Positions 32,247 through 40,048 of a stretch of DNA of 64,000 nucleotides are shown one piece after another. A model generated the notes under the pieces. That model had not been told where the DNA came from. It saw nothing but the letters and a program-made list of their open reading frames with translations, and ran no database searches. How positions within the stretch are numbered: position 1 is the stretch's first letter; every line of letters begins with the position of its first letter. Source of the stretch: Gemmatimonadaceae bacterium (GTDB lineage Bacteria; Gemmatimonadota; Gemmatimonadetes; Gemmatimonadales; Gemmatimonadaceae); assembly GCA_035533015.1 (NCBI GenBank), contig DATLUQ010000013.1, forward strand, positions 124,001 to 188,000. Reading direction: 5' to 3'. The translations under genes and the position numbers were made by a program.

Positions 32247-33754
32247 CAGCGTTCAGCGCGCTGGGCCTGCGCAATCGCCGCGCGGTGTCGTTCGAGGCCG
32301 TGCCGACGGAGTCTGTCGACGACTTTCGCCGCACCGTGATCGTGGCGGTGCGCGACGGCTGGCGGGTGGTCGCGCTGTTCGGCATGCCCGAAGGGAGCGA
32401 CCGGACGCGCATCGTCGCCGTGCTCGCCGACGACACGCGCGGCGAACTTGGCGCGACGAGCACGGTGGTCGGCGATCGCTATCCTGCGCTCACGCCCGAG
32501 TGCCCCCAGGTGCACGCCTTCGAGCGGGAGATCGCCGAGCAGTGTGGCGTGACTCCCGAGGGCCACCCCTGGCTGAAGCCGCTGCGCCGGCATCTGCCCG
32601 ATCATCGACCGCCGGCGCGCGCCGAGGTTGTGCTCGATCCCGAGCGCCATCCGTTCTTCCGCGTCGAGGGTTCCGAGGTGCACGAGGTGGCGGTGGGTCC
32701 AGTGCACGCTGGCGTGATCGAGCCGGGGCACTTCCGGTTTCAGGCCCACGGCGAGGAAGTACTGTTCCTGGAGATCATGCTCGGCTACCAGCATCGGGGT
32801 GTGGAGCGCCTGTTGGAGACGACGACCGCGGAGCGCGCCGTGCTCGTGGCGGAATCCATCGCCGGCGACACCGTGATTGGCCACGTGGGCGCCTACTGCG
32901 GCGCCATCGAGGCGCTGGCGCGTTGCCGGAAAACGCCGCGCGCGCAGGCGATCCGCGGCATCGCGCTCGAGATCGAGCGGCTGGCGAATCACATCGGAGA
33001 TCTGGGCGCCATCGCAGGCGACGTGGCGTATCAACCGGCGGCCGCCTATTTCGGCGCGCTACGGGGCGAATGTCTCAATCTGTTGATGACGGTGTCCGGC
33101 AATCGGTACGGTCGCGGGTTGATCCGGCCGGGCGGGGTGAGCTGGGACCTCCCGCCGGAGATGGCGGCCGAGATGCGTTCGCGACTCGAAGTGCTGCGTC
33201 TAGAATTGGAGCCGGTGGCAGCGCTGATGTTCGAGAGCGCGTCGGTGCAGGCGCGCCTCGAAGGGGTGGGGGCGGTATCGCACGACCAATGCATCGAACT
33301 GGGATTCGTGGGGCCGGTTGCCCGGGCGTGCGAGGTGGCGCGCGACGTGCGGCACGACCATCCGTACGGAATCTTCAGGTTCGCGCACATTCCCGTGGCT
33401 ACGGGATGGGCGGGCGACGTCCACGCGCGCGCGCTGGTCCGGTGGCACGAGGTGCGGCGCTCGCTGGAGTTCGCGATCGAACAGCTCGGCGCGCTACCTC
33501 GGGGCGAGACGCGTATCCCGTGTGGTCCGCTGCGCCCCAATGAACTCGTCGTGGCGTTGCAGGAAGGCTGGCGCGGCGAGTTGGCTCACGTGGTCGTGAC
33601 CGACGATCGGGGCGCGATCCGCCGCCATAAGGTGGTGGACGCGTCGTTCCACAACTGGCCCGCGCTGGCCGCGTCGATGCCGGGCAACCAGATCTCGGAC
33701 TTTCCCCTGTGCAATAAGAGTTTCAATCTCTCGTATGCCGGCCATGATCTCTAA
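32243..33754 (+). CDS. hyfG: HyfG/HycE-like large subunit lacking NiFe ligands (Ehr-like)
   Basis: A 503-residue fusion of a NuoC-like N-terminal domain (about 1-125) and a NuoD/hydrogenase-large-subunit domain (about 145-503, EIMLGYQHRGVERLLE). In true group 4 NiFe hydrogenases two CxxC motifs bind the metal centre. Here the first, expected as RxCGxC, reads SIAGDT at 205-210, and the second, expected as DPCxxC, reads DFPLCNK at 486-492. At least three of four cysteine ligands are therefore missing, so hydrogen chemistry is not expected. Architecture matches described energy-converting-hydrogenase-related (Ehr) complexes. Substrate unknown. GTG start overlaps hyfF stop. Confidence 0.9.
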   Translation: MTAFSALGLRNRRAVSFEAVPTESVDDFRRTVIVAVRDGWRVVALFGMPEGSDRTRIVAVLADDTRGELGATSTVVGDRYPALTPECPQVHAFEREIAEQCGVTPEGHPWLKPLRRHLPDHRPPARAEVVLDPERHPFFRVEGSEVHEVAVGPVHAGVIEPGHFRFQAHGEEVLFLEIMLGYQHRGVERLLETTTAERAVLVAESIAGDTVIGHVGAYCGAIEALARCRKTPRAQAIRGIALEIERLANHIGDLGAIAGDVAYQPAAAYFGALRGECLNLLMTVSGNRYGRGLIRPGGVSWDLPPEMAAEMRSRLEVLRLELEPVAALMFESASVQARLEGVGAVSHDQCIELGFVGPVARACEVARDVRHDHPYGIFRFAHIPVATGWAGDVHARALVRWHEVRRSLEFAIEQLGALPRGETRIPCGPLRPNELVVALQEGWRGELAHVVVTDDRGAIRRHKVVDASFHNWPALAASMPGNQISDFPLCNKSFNLSYAGHDL

Positions 33755-33787
33755 CGCCACGTGGCGCGCGCGCGCCGGAGAATGCCG

Positions 33788-34501
33788 ATGTTCGATCTGC
33801 TGAGAACCCGAATGGCGCAGGGGATGCGCACGTCGCCGTTCCCCGGGCGCGACGTGGAGTTTCCGGACCGGTTCCGCGGCTTGCCGGTTCTTGAAGCGTC
33901 GCCTGGTGGTGCGCCACTGGACGTCGGCGCTTGCCTGTTCAGCCCCGAGGAGGCCGGCACCGGCGCCGGCGGCACCGTGCGCTACACGGCGGACTACCGC
34001 ATGGCCGCGTCGAGTCGCGCGGCGCTCGTCTCGAGCACGGGGCAGGTGGAGCTCGCGGGGGCGCTGGACGCCGAGATGCGCCGGTTGTTCGGTCGCTCGC
34101 TCAAGCTCCGGTCCGTGGTGGCGGGTAGCTGTGGGGGCTGCGAAGGGGAACTCAACGCGATGAGCAACGTCGTGTTCGACATGGCGCGGTTCGGGGTGCA
34201 GTTCGTCGCCTCGCCGCGGCACGCCGACGGGCTCGTCATCACGGGCGCGCTGAATCGCAACATGCTCGCTGCCGTGCGGAAGACGTACGAGGCCACGCCC
34301 AGCCCGCGACTCGTGATCGCGGTCGGTGCATGCGCCATCGCGGGTGGACCGTTCGCCGGCAGCCCCGAGGTCGGCATGGATCCGGACCTGCCCATCGACC
34401 TGTACGTGCCAGGCTGCCCACCGCACCCCCTCACGGTGCTCGACGGTCTGCTGCGTCTCCTCGGCCGTATGCCCCGCGAACGCGTGCATTCGAGCGGTTG
34501 A
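33788..34501 (+). CDS. hyfI: HyfI/NuoB-like small subunit with degenerate HycF-like N-terminus
   Basis: A 237-residue protein. Residues about 100-237 are the NuoB/HycG fold with all four cluster ligands: Cys115 and Cys118 (GSCGGCEGE), Cys182 (GACAIAGG) and Cys210 (PGCPPHP), so one 4Fe-4S (N2-like) cluster should be present. Residues 1-85 look like a decayed HycF/HyfH ferredoxin subunit: MFDLLRTRMAQGMRTSPFP matches the HycF start, FRGLPVLE the FRGKP segment, and ACLFSPEE the second cluster motif with only Cys49 left. CGGAG-type Shine-Dalgarno before ATG 33788 fixes the start. Last gene of the unit. Confidence 0.88.
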   Translation: MFDLLRTRMAQGMRTSPFPGRDVEFPDRFRGLPVLEASPGGAPLDVGACLFSPEEAGTGAGGTVRYTADYRMAASSRAALVSSTGQVELAGALDAEMRRLFGRSLKLRSVVAGSCGGCEGELNAMSNVVFDMARFGVQFVASPRHADGLVITGALNRNMLAAVRKTYEATPSPRLVIAVGACAIAGGPFAGSPEVGMDPDLPIDLYVPGCPPHPLTVLDGLLRLLGRMPRERVHSSG

Positions 34502-34531
34502 CGCGGTGGCTGCGCGCGAAGGCATCGCCGC

Positions 34532-34570
34532 ATGAAAGATGGGGGCCCCTTCGGGGCCCCCATCTTTCAT
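34532..34570. terminator. Perfect 18-bp bidirectional hairpin terminator
   Basis: ATGAAAGATGGGGGCCCC (34532-34549) pairs without mismatch with 34553-34570 around a TTC loop. It separates the hyf-like unit (plus) from the tRNA genes (minus). The 3' arm ends in T-rich CATCTTTCAT on plus and, by symmetry, on minus, so it can end transcription from both sides. Its last base is the discriminator base of the tRNA-Val gene. Confidence 0.8.
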
Positions 34571-34643
34571 GGTCGCGCAGGGACTCGAACCCCGGACCTC
34601 TGGTATGTGAGACCAGCGCTCTAACCAGCTGAGCTACGCGACC
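34570..34643 (-). tRNA. tRNA-Val (anticodon CAC)
   Basis: Reverse complement folds as a normal 74-nt tRNA: acceptor GGTCGCG with CGCGACC, D arm GCTC/GAGC, anticodon stem CTGGT/ACCAG with loop CTCACAT (anticodon CAC, reading GUG), T loop TTCGAGT, discriminator A. The CCA end is not encoded. Confidence 0.95.
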
Positions 34644-34729
34644 GGAGCATGCCGAGCGGCACGCAGTCCGGAAAACCTAACCGCGCGCCGCGGCGGATGG
34701 TAGTGCGGTGCCTGGAGGCGGCCGTCGAG

Positions 34730-34803
34730 TGGGGCCTGCAGGATTCGAACCTGCGACCGTTGGATTATGAGTCCACTGCTCTAACCAACTGAGCTAAGGC
34801 CCC
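34730..34803 (-). tRNA. tRNA with anticodon CAU (Ile2 or elongator Met)
   Basis: Reverse complement gives a 74-nt cloverleaf: acceptor GGGGCCT/AGGCCCC, D arm GCTC/GAGC, anticodon loop CTCATAA (CAU), T loop TTCGAAT, discriminator A, no encoded CCA. The GTGGACTCATAATCCAA arm resembles tRNA-Ile2 (lysidine-modified) of other bacteria, but elongator Met cannot be excluded. Initiator Met is excluded because the anticodon stem lacks three G-C pairs. The 86 bases between the two tRNA genes hold no gene. Confidence 0.9.
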
Positions 34804-34875
34804 GACGATTCAGAAACATCACACCCGAGAACGCCGTAGACAACTCCGGGATGCGCTTGGCGGCAGCGTCTCCGG

Positions 34876-36249
34876 CTACGCCACCGGACGAGCGCCCGAT
34901 TGCTGCAGCGCCGCTCCATACGGTCGGAATCCCACGCGGCGCACGAGGATCCACCCCAATCCCAGTCCGGCGCATGCGATCAACAGGTTAGTCACGTCCA
35001 TGAACCGGCCCGAAACCACGGAGTGCCCAGCTTCGATAAGAACAGCGAGCCCCACTCCGGACCACAGATGCGACCAGCGACCGGCCAGACGGAGCGGCCA
35101 CACCGCCAGGAGGCCACCGAGGGGGAAGTACAGGAAGAACTGTTGTGCGATGTGCAGTGCGCTGAAGACGTCCACGCGTCCGGCAAGCGCTTGGAGCGGC
35201 ACGAGGTGGCCCACCGCGAACTGCGCGGCGATGGCGCGACCGCTCGTTTCCAGGATGAAGGGCCGCCATCCCCACAAGGCCAGGATCACGCCGTAGGCCC
35301 CGAGCGCGGCGCGGGCTCGCGCCGGACCACGCATTGTGCGCGAGAGTGGCGCGAGCCAGCGATGCGCCGCCCACGCACCCACGCTCCACGCCATGGCGTG
35401 CAACGCGGCCGCCTCCCAACGGATCGGGAGCCTGATGAACCCGTGCGCGAATTCGGCGGCGAACATGAGACCTGAGCCAACCGTGGCGACCCTGGGCCAG
35501 GCCGCGCCGGCCCCGCGCTCGCTGAGCATCACCACGACCAGGAAGCCCGCCGGCGCGAACAGCAGGAAGTCGGTGAGTGGAACGTGGGACAACGAGAGCG
35601 GCAGCGACGCATGCAACGCATCGCGCAACCAGGCCATCGGGCCACCCGGAATGTCCGGCAATTGTTCGCTGGTGAAGAGCGGCGTCACTGCCTCACACAG
35701 TGTCGCGATCACATACGGCCCTGCCAACAGGAAGGCAGGGATCCCGAGGTACGAGCGCGACCGCTTGTTCCGGCCGATCTCCGCGATTACCTGGGCCACT
35801 GCCAGTGCCCCGACGAACGCCCCGAACGTATTCGTCGCCAGGTCCACGATGCTCGCGGTGCGGGTGGGCGAGAAGACCTGCGTCGCCTCGACGGTCGCAC
35901 TGAGTGCGCAGCCGACCAGGACCGCCTTCCGGACTTCGGCGCGGATCGCGCCCGACGCCGACGTCGCCACCCAGACCGCCCCCAGCCCCGCGAAGAGTGC
36001 CACGTTCCGCAATCCGTCGATCGCGTCGCGCCATCCCAGGCTCGGGTCCAGTGAGCGCGCGAGCCTCCGGGACGCCGCGGATAGGTCACCTGAGAGGTGG
36101 AGATCCGTCAGCGTCGCAAGCGCCACCACGGCCACGTACGCGATGCGCGCCGTTCGGTAGACCCGGGCGGAGACGTTCGTCGTTGTTATAGAAGCTCCAC
36201 GTTGGGCACGAGGGCGATCATCGGTGCCCCTGGCGCTCGACGAACGCAT
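34876..36249 (-). CDS. VanZ-like multi-domain membrane protein
   Basis: A 457-residue protein with about eleven hydrophobic segments. The VanZ-type motif occurs near residue 115-145 (ATVEATQVFSPTRTASIVD followed by LATNTFGAFVGA) and again near the C-terminus (LIEAGHSVVSGRFMDVTNLL), so at least two VanZ-like units are fused; a third, weaker one may lie between (FAAEFAHGFIR). VanZ proteins are linked to teicoplanin resistance and envelope stress, but most homologues are uncharacterised. It overlaps the rfaE1 end by 32 bases and is likely cotranscribed with it. Confidence 0.75.
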   Translation of the reverse strand: MRSSSARGTDDRPRAQRGASITTTNVSARVYRTARIAYVAVVALATLTDLHLSGDLSAASRRLARSLDPSLGWRDAIDGLRNVALFAGLGAVWVATSASGAIRAEVRKAVLVGCALSATVEATQVFSPTRTASIVDLATNTFGAFVGALAVAQVIAEIGRNKRSRSYLGIPAFLLAGPYVIATLCEAVTPLFTSEQLPDIPGGPMAWLRDALHASLPLSLSHVPLTDFLLFAPAGFLVVVMLSERGAGAAWPRVATVGSGLMFAAEFAHGFIRLPIRWEAAALHAMAWSVGAWAAHRWLAPLSRTMRGPARARAALGAYGVILALWGWRPFILETSGRAIAAQFAVGHLVPLQALAGRVDVFSALHIAQQFFLYFPLGGLLAVWPLRLAGRWSHLWSGVGLAVLIEAGHSVVSGRFMDVTNLLIACAGLGLGWILVRRVGFRPYGAALQQSGARPVA

Positions 36250-37222
36250 CGTATGACGCCAGCACTTCTTCGCCGGTCACGGTGGCGGCGCCAAGTTTGC
36301 CCACCTCGACTCCGGCGGCGAAGTTGGCGATTACCGCTGCCTCGCTCGCCGTCGCCCCCGCCGCCAGTGTGGCGCCAAGATACGCCGTGACCGTGTCGCC
36401 GGCGCCCACCACGTCGTACACCTCGCGCGCCACAGTCGGGATTCGCAGCACGTTGCCATCGTGCGAAATGAGCGCCATGCCACGCTCGCCGAGCGTGAGC
36501 AGCAGGTGGTCCACGCCCAGACGGGCGAACACCTGGGGCAGCGCCCGCGTTTCATCGAGACTGATCTCGGCGCCCAGGGCGGCCTCCAGTTCGCGGAGGT
36601 TGGGTTTGAACACGGTCGCGCCGCGATACGCGAAGAAATTGCGGTACTTGGGATCGACGACGATGGGAATGCCGCGCTCCCGCGCCCACGTCATCGCCTT
36701 GGTGATCACCTCTGCCACCAGCACGCCCTTGTTGTAGTCCTCGAGCACGAGCGCATTGGACGCGGCGATCGCCGAATGCACGGCGTCGAGCAGGCGGTCG
36801 ATCTCCCCGCGTCCGAGATCGGCGTCGTCCTCCTCGTCCACCCGCACTAGTTGCTGCGAGCGCGCCACGACGCGGGTCTTGGTGGTGGTGGGACGGCCGA
36901 CGTCCACGAGGTGGTCAGACTCCACCGACATCGCGTCGAGCATCGTGCGAAGCGTGGATCCGGCTGCGTCGGTGCCCACCGCACCCACCAGATGGCAATG
37001 GGCGCCGATGGCGCAGACATTCTGCGCCACGTTGGCGGCCCCACCCAGCGCATAGCGCCGCTCGCGCACACGCACCACCGGCACCGGCGCCTCGGGCGAA
37101 ATGCGGTCGACGTCGCCGACGAGATAGATGTCGAGCATGGCATCGCCGATCACGGCCACGCGTTGCGAGGGGGCCTCGGCGAGCAGCGCGGCGAGTCGGT
37201 CGCGGGAGATGGACAGGGGCAT
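36218..37222 (-). CDS. rfaE1: D-glycero-beta-D-manno-heptose-7-phosphate kinase (PfkB family)
   Basis: Phosphorylates heptose 7-phosphate at C1 in ADP-heptose synthesis. The 334-residue product corresponds to the kinase half of HldE. It shows VAVIGDAMLDIYLVGDVDRISPE-type start (key residues GDAMLD), GGAANVAQN, KTRVVARSQQLVRVDEED, EDYNKG, and the PfkB signature VVGAGDTVTA with catalytic Asp. The adenylyltransferase half is absent and must be encoded elsewhere. ATG 37222 is set by homology; the frame is open 162 bases further upstream without similarity. Pairs functionally with gmhA at 17 kb. Confidence 0.9.
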   Translation of the reverse strand: MPLSISRDRLAALLAEAPSQRVAVIGDAMLDIYLVGDVDRISPEAPVPVVRVRERRYALGGAANVAQNVCAIGAHCHLVGAVGTDAAGSTLRTMLDAMSVESDHLVDVGRPTTTKTRVVARSQQLVRVDEEDDADLGRGEIDRLLDAVHSAIAASNALVLEDYNKGVLVAEVITKAMTWARERGIPIVVDPKYRNFFAYRGATVFKPNLRELEAALGAEISLDETRALPQVFARLGVDHLLLTLGERGMALISHDGNVLRIPTVAREVYDVVGAGDTVTAYLGATLAAGATASEAAVIANFAAGVEVGKLGAATVTGEEVLASYDAFVERQGHR

Positions 37223-37230
37223 GGGGCAGA

Positions 37231-37236
37231 AATCTA
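37231..37236 (-). promoter_or_regulatory. -10 element TAGATT eight bases before rfaE1
   Basis: On the minus strand TAGATT lies 8 bases before the rfaE1 ATG; no Shine-Dalgarno sequence is visible, suggesting a leaderless transcript. A weak TTCGCC sits 18 bp further upstream. Confidence 0.5.
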
Positions 37237-37368
37237 CGATGGCGGGCGGTGGACGGCGAACCGAACGCGGCGAAACTGATAACCGAAGCCCGCTGCCGTG
37301 CGCTGGCACGTGGGACATCTGCGCTCTGAGCCCGTGGGTGCAGCGACGAGCGGGGCCCTGGACAGAAT

Positions 37369-38295
37369 ATGCCCGTCCGCCCACCCTTTGTCCGCATGTC
37401 CCCTGCCGTCGTCCTCGCCATGGCCGTCCTCGGCATCTCGTTCGGCGGACCGCTCACCCGCCTTTCGGGTGCGCCGGCGCTCACCGTGGCCGCGGGTCGG
37501 CTGGGGTTCTCGCTCGTCGTGGTTGCCGTTGCTCTCGTGGCCACGGGGAGCTGGCGGCAACTCCGCACCCTGGGCCGGCGCGACCTACTCGTCGGTCTCG
37601 GCGCGGGCGGCATGCTCGCCGTGCACTTCTGGTCGTGGAATGCATCGCTGAACCTCACCACGGTGTCGGCGTCGGTGGTGCTGGTGGACATGCAGCCGGC
37701 CATCGTCGGGTTGCTGTCGGTCGTGTGGTTGCGTGAGATGCCGACCCGCCGCCAGTGGGGCGGGATCGCGATTGCGATGGTCGGCGCGGTCGTCGTCACC
37801 CTTCCCGATCTGATGCGCGAAGGGGCGGGCGTGGGTGGCCGCGCGCTGTTCGGCGACGCGCTGGCGTTCGTCGGGGCCATCGCCGGCGCGTGTTATTTCG
37901 TGGCCGGTCGCAAGCTGCGCGCCACGCTCGACCTCTGGCCCTACGTGGCCGTGGTGTACGGTGCGTGCTTCGTGGTGCTGATCGCGGCGGCGCGGGGCAC
38001 GGGCGTCGTGCTGCTGCCGCAGCCGCCGCGCCAACTCGTCATCTTCGCCGCGCTGGCGCTGGGACCCATGCTGCTCGGACACACGGGCCTGAACTACGCA
38101 CTGCGCTATGTGCCGGCGTACGTCGTGAACCTGGCACTCCTCTGCGAGCCCATCGGCGCCACGATCCTCGCGGCGCTGATTCCCAGCATCCACGAATTTC
38201 CCAACTGGGGCACGGTAGCGGGCGGCGCGCTGGTGCTATTCGGCATCGCCAGGGCCACCACCCGGGGCGCGCCTCCCGCAGTGGCCGACGCCTGA
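37369..38295 (+). CDS. EamA-family (DMT) transporter
   Basis: A 308-residue protein with ten hydrophobic segments in two EamA repeats, typical of drug/metabolite exporters. Repeat signatures are visible around SASVVLVDMQPAIVGLLSVV (end of repeat 1) and YVVNLALLCEPIGATILAAL (end of repeat 2). Substrate cannot be predicted. Starts at ATG 37369 or at ATG 37396 (MSPAVVLAMAVLG), the latter being closer to the first TM helix. Divergent from rfaE1; the 146-base gap holds the rfaE1 promoter. Confidence 0.85.
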   Translation: MPVRPPFVRMSPAVVLAMAVLGISFGGPLTRLSGAPALTVAAGRLGFSLVVVAVALVATGSWRQLRTLGRRDLLVGLGAGGMLAVHFWSWNASLNLTTVSASVVLVDMQPAIVGLLSVVWLREMPTRRQWGGIAIAMVGAVVVTLPDLMREGAGVGGRALFGDALAFVGAIAGACYFVAGRKLRATLDLWPYVAVVYGACFVVLIAAARGTGVVLLPQPPRQLVIFAALALGPMLLGHTGLNYALRYVPAYVVNLALLCEPIGATILAALIPSIHEFPNWGTVAGGALVLFGIARATTRGAPPAVADA

Positions 38296-38389
38296 CGCCT
38301 GACGGGCGCTTCGACAGGAGGAGCGGGCCGGCCGGGGTTATCTTTCGGGAGCGGCTTTCCTCTCGCGAACCCCTCTTCCCACTCCCGGC

Positions 38390-39379
38390 ATGGCCGAGCT
38401 GCACCTCGATATCGCCGTCACGCGCGGCGACAGCACGGAATCGCTCCACCGCGTGCACGCCGCGGTGGTGCGCCCGTCTGGCGAGCTGGTGGCATTCGCC
38501 CGCGATCCCGGGCTGGTCACCCACTGGCGTTCGTGCGCCAAACCGTTCCAGGCGATGCCGCTGGTGGAGGCCGGTGGCTTCGAGGCGCTGGGATGGGGTG
38601 AGGAGCGGCTGGCGCTCGCCTGCGCCTCGCATGGCGGAGAGCCGGAGCACGTGGCGATCGCCGCGGCGATGCTCGCCGACCTGGGCCTGGTCGAGGGAGA
38701 CCTGGCCTGTGGCCCGCACGAGCCGCTATCGGCGCGCGGGGCGCAACTGTTGCGCGACGCTGGTCAGACTCCGACGCGGCTGCACAACAACTGCTCGGGC
38801 AAGCACGCGGCCATGCTGGGTCGGGCCAAGACCGCGGGGTGGAGCACTGCGGGCTACCATACGGGGGCGCACCGGGTGCAGCAGGGGTGCCTCGCCTCGG
38901 TGAGCCGCTGGTCGGGGGTCGACCGCGACGCCGTCGGCTGCGCCGTGGACGGCTGCGGTGTGGTCGAGTATTCGTTATCGCTAATAGGCATGGCGACGGC
39001 GTATGCCCGGCTGGGGCAGGCGGCGGTGGACGGCGCACCGGGCCCCGCCCAGGTGGTCCACGCGATGGGGGCGCACCCCTTCCTCGTCGGCGGCACGGAC
39101 CGGTTCGACACGATCCTGATGGAATTGACCGCCGGCCGGATCATCTGCAAGGTGGGCGCCGAAGGGGTGCACTCCGCCGTGAGCCTTGACCGCGGGGTGG
39201 GCGTGGCGATCAAGGCCGAAGACGGGGCGGGCCGCGCGCAGTATCCGGCGCTCCTCCGCGTTCTGCAGATGGTCGATGCGCTCCCGGCTCAGCTCCCGCC
39301 GCGACTGGCGGACCTGGCGCGTCGTCCGATCCTCAACACGCGGGGCGAGTTGGTCGGTGAGATCCGGCCGGTCGCCTGA
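38390..39379 (+). CDS. Asparaginase of the Rhizobium etli type (Asparaginase_II family)
   Basis: A 329-residue protein of the family founded by the thermolabile Rhizobium etli asparaginase, unrelated to the enzyme at 18297. Family motifs are RSCAKPFQAMP, CASHGGEPEHV, NNCSGKHAAML (Ser-Lys pair and Cys of the active site) and VDGCGVVEYSLSL. Cytoplasmic, no signal peptide. A TTATCTTT stretch at 38339-38346 may be its -10 region with a 45-base leader. Role: asparagine use or control of its level. Confidence 0.87.
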   Translation: MAELHLDIAVTRGDSTESLHRVHAAVVRPSGELVAFARDPGLVTHWRSCAKPFQAMPLVEAGGFEALGWGEERLALACASHGGEPEHVAIAAAMLADLGLVEGDLACGPHEPLSARGAQLLRDAGQTPTRLHNNCSGKHAAMLGRAKTAGWSTAGYHTGAHRVQQGCLASVSRWSGVDRDAVGCAVDGCGVVEYSLSLIGMATAYARLGQAAVDGAPGPAQVVHAMGAHPFLVGGTDRFDTILMELTAGRIICKVGAEGVHSAVSLDRGVGVAIKAEDGAGRAQYPALLRVLQMVDALPAQLPPRLADLARRPILNTRGELVGEIRPVA

Positions 39380-39414
39380 CGGCGCGCGATTTTGCGCCTT
39401 GCCCCGTGGAAACG

Positions 39415-40047
39415 ATGACAACTCCTGCCCGCCGCATCGATACTCTGGTGACACTGGACGAGCCCACACGGCGGCTCGTGCGGTTATCGGCCGTGGTCAC
39501 GGCCGGGAGCGAAGCGGAGCAGCGGGCGGTGATTGCCGCAGTGGTGGAGACCGTGCCGCCGCGCTGGGTAGAAGAGTTGTTGCTGCAGTCGTATCTGTTC
39601 GCGGGGTTCCCGAGGGCGCTCAATGCCATGCGGGAATGGCGGCGGGTGCACCCTGAGCCCGCCGCTCCACCGCCGGCCGGCGCACCGGACGAATGGCGCG
39701 CCGCCGGCGAACACACGTGCGCCATCGTCTATGGCCAGTTCTACGACCGGTTGCGGGACAACATCCGACATCTGCACCCGGCGCTCGATGAATGGATGAT
39801 CATGGAGGGTTACGGGAAGGTGCTCAGCCGGCCGGAACTCGACCTCGCGCGGCGCGAGTTGTGCATCGTCGCGGCCTGCGCGGCCGCAGGGCAGGACCGT
39901 CAACTCCATTCGCACCTGCACGGGGCGCTCAATGCAGGTGTGGCGCCCGACGTGGTGTCGGCAGCCATCGAATCGCTCGATGGCGTGATCGGCTCTGATC
40001 TGCTCGAAACGGCGCGGCTGCTCTGGGCGCGCGTCCAGGGGAAATAG
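39415..40047 (+). CDS. Carboxymuconolactone decarboxylase (CMD)-family protein
   Basis: A 210-residue all-helical protein. The C-terminal half (RRELCIVAACAAAGQDRQLH, HLHGALNAGVAPDVV) matches the CMD/AhpD fold. It has a Cys-x4-Cys arrangement (CIVAAC) and not the CxxC of AhpD peroxidases, so redox activity is uncertain. The N-terminal half (residues 1-90) is a second, degenerate helical repeat. ATG 39415 is used; GTG 39406 is possible. It ends one base before obgE and is probably cotranscribed. Confidence 0.78.
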   Translation: MTTPARRIDTLVTLDEPTRRLVRLSAVVTAGSEAEQRAVIAAVVETVPPRWVEELLLQSYLFAGFPRALNAMREWRRVHPEPAAPPPAGAPDEWRAAGEHTCAIVYGQFYDRLRDNIRHLHPALDEWMIMEGYGKVLSRPELDLARRELCIVAACAAAGQDRQLHSHLHGALNAGVAPDVVSAAIESLDGVIGSDLLETARLLWARVQGK

Positions 40048-40048
40048 C

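Noticed and set aside
25294-34501. True hydrogenase-4 or formate hydrogenlyase
   Set aside because: The large subunit lacks the CxxC nickel ligands, no formate dehydrogenase or hyp maturation gene is present, and the ferredoxin subunit is a remnant.
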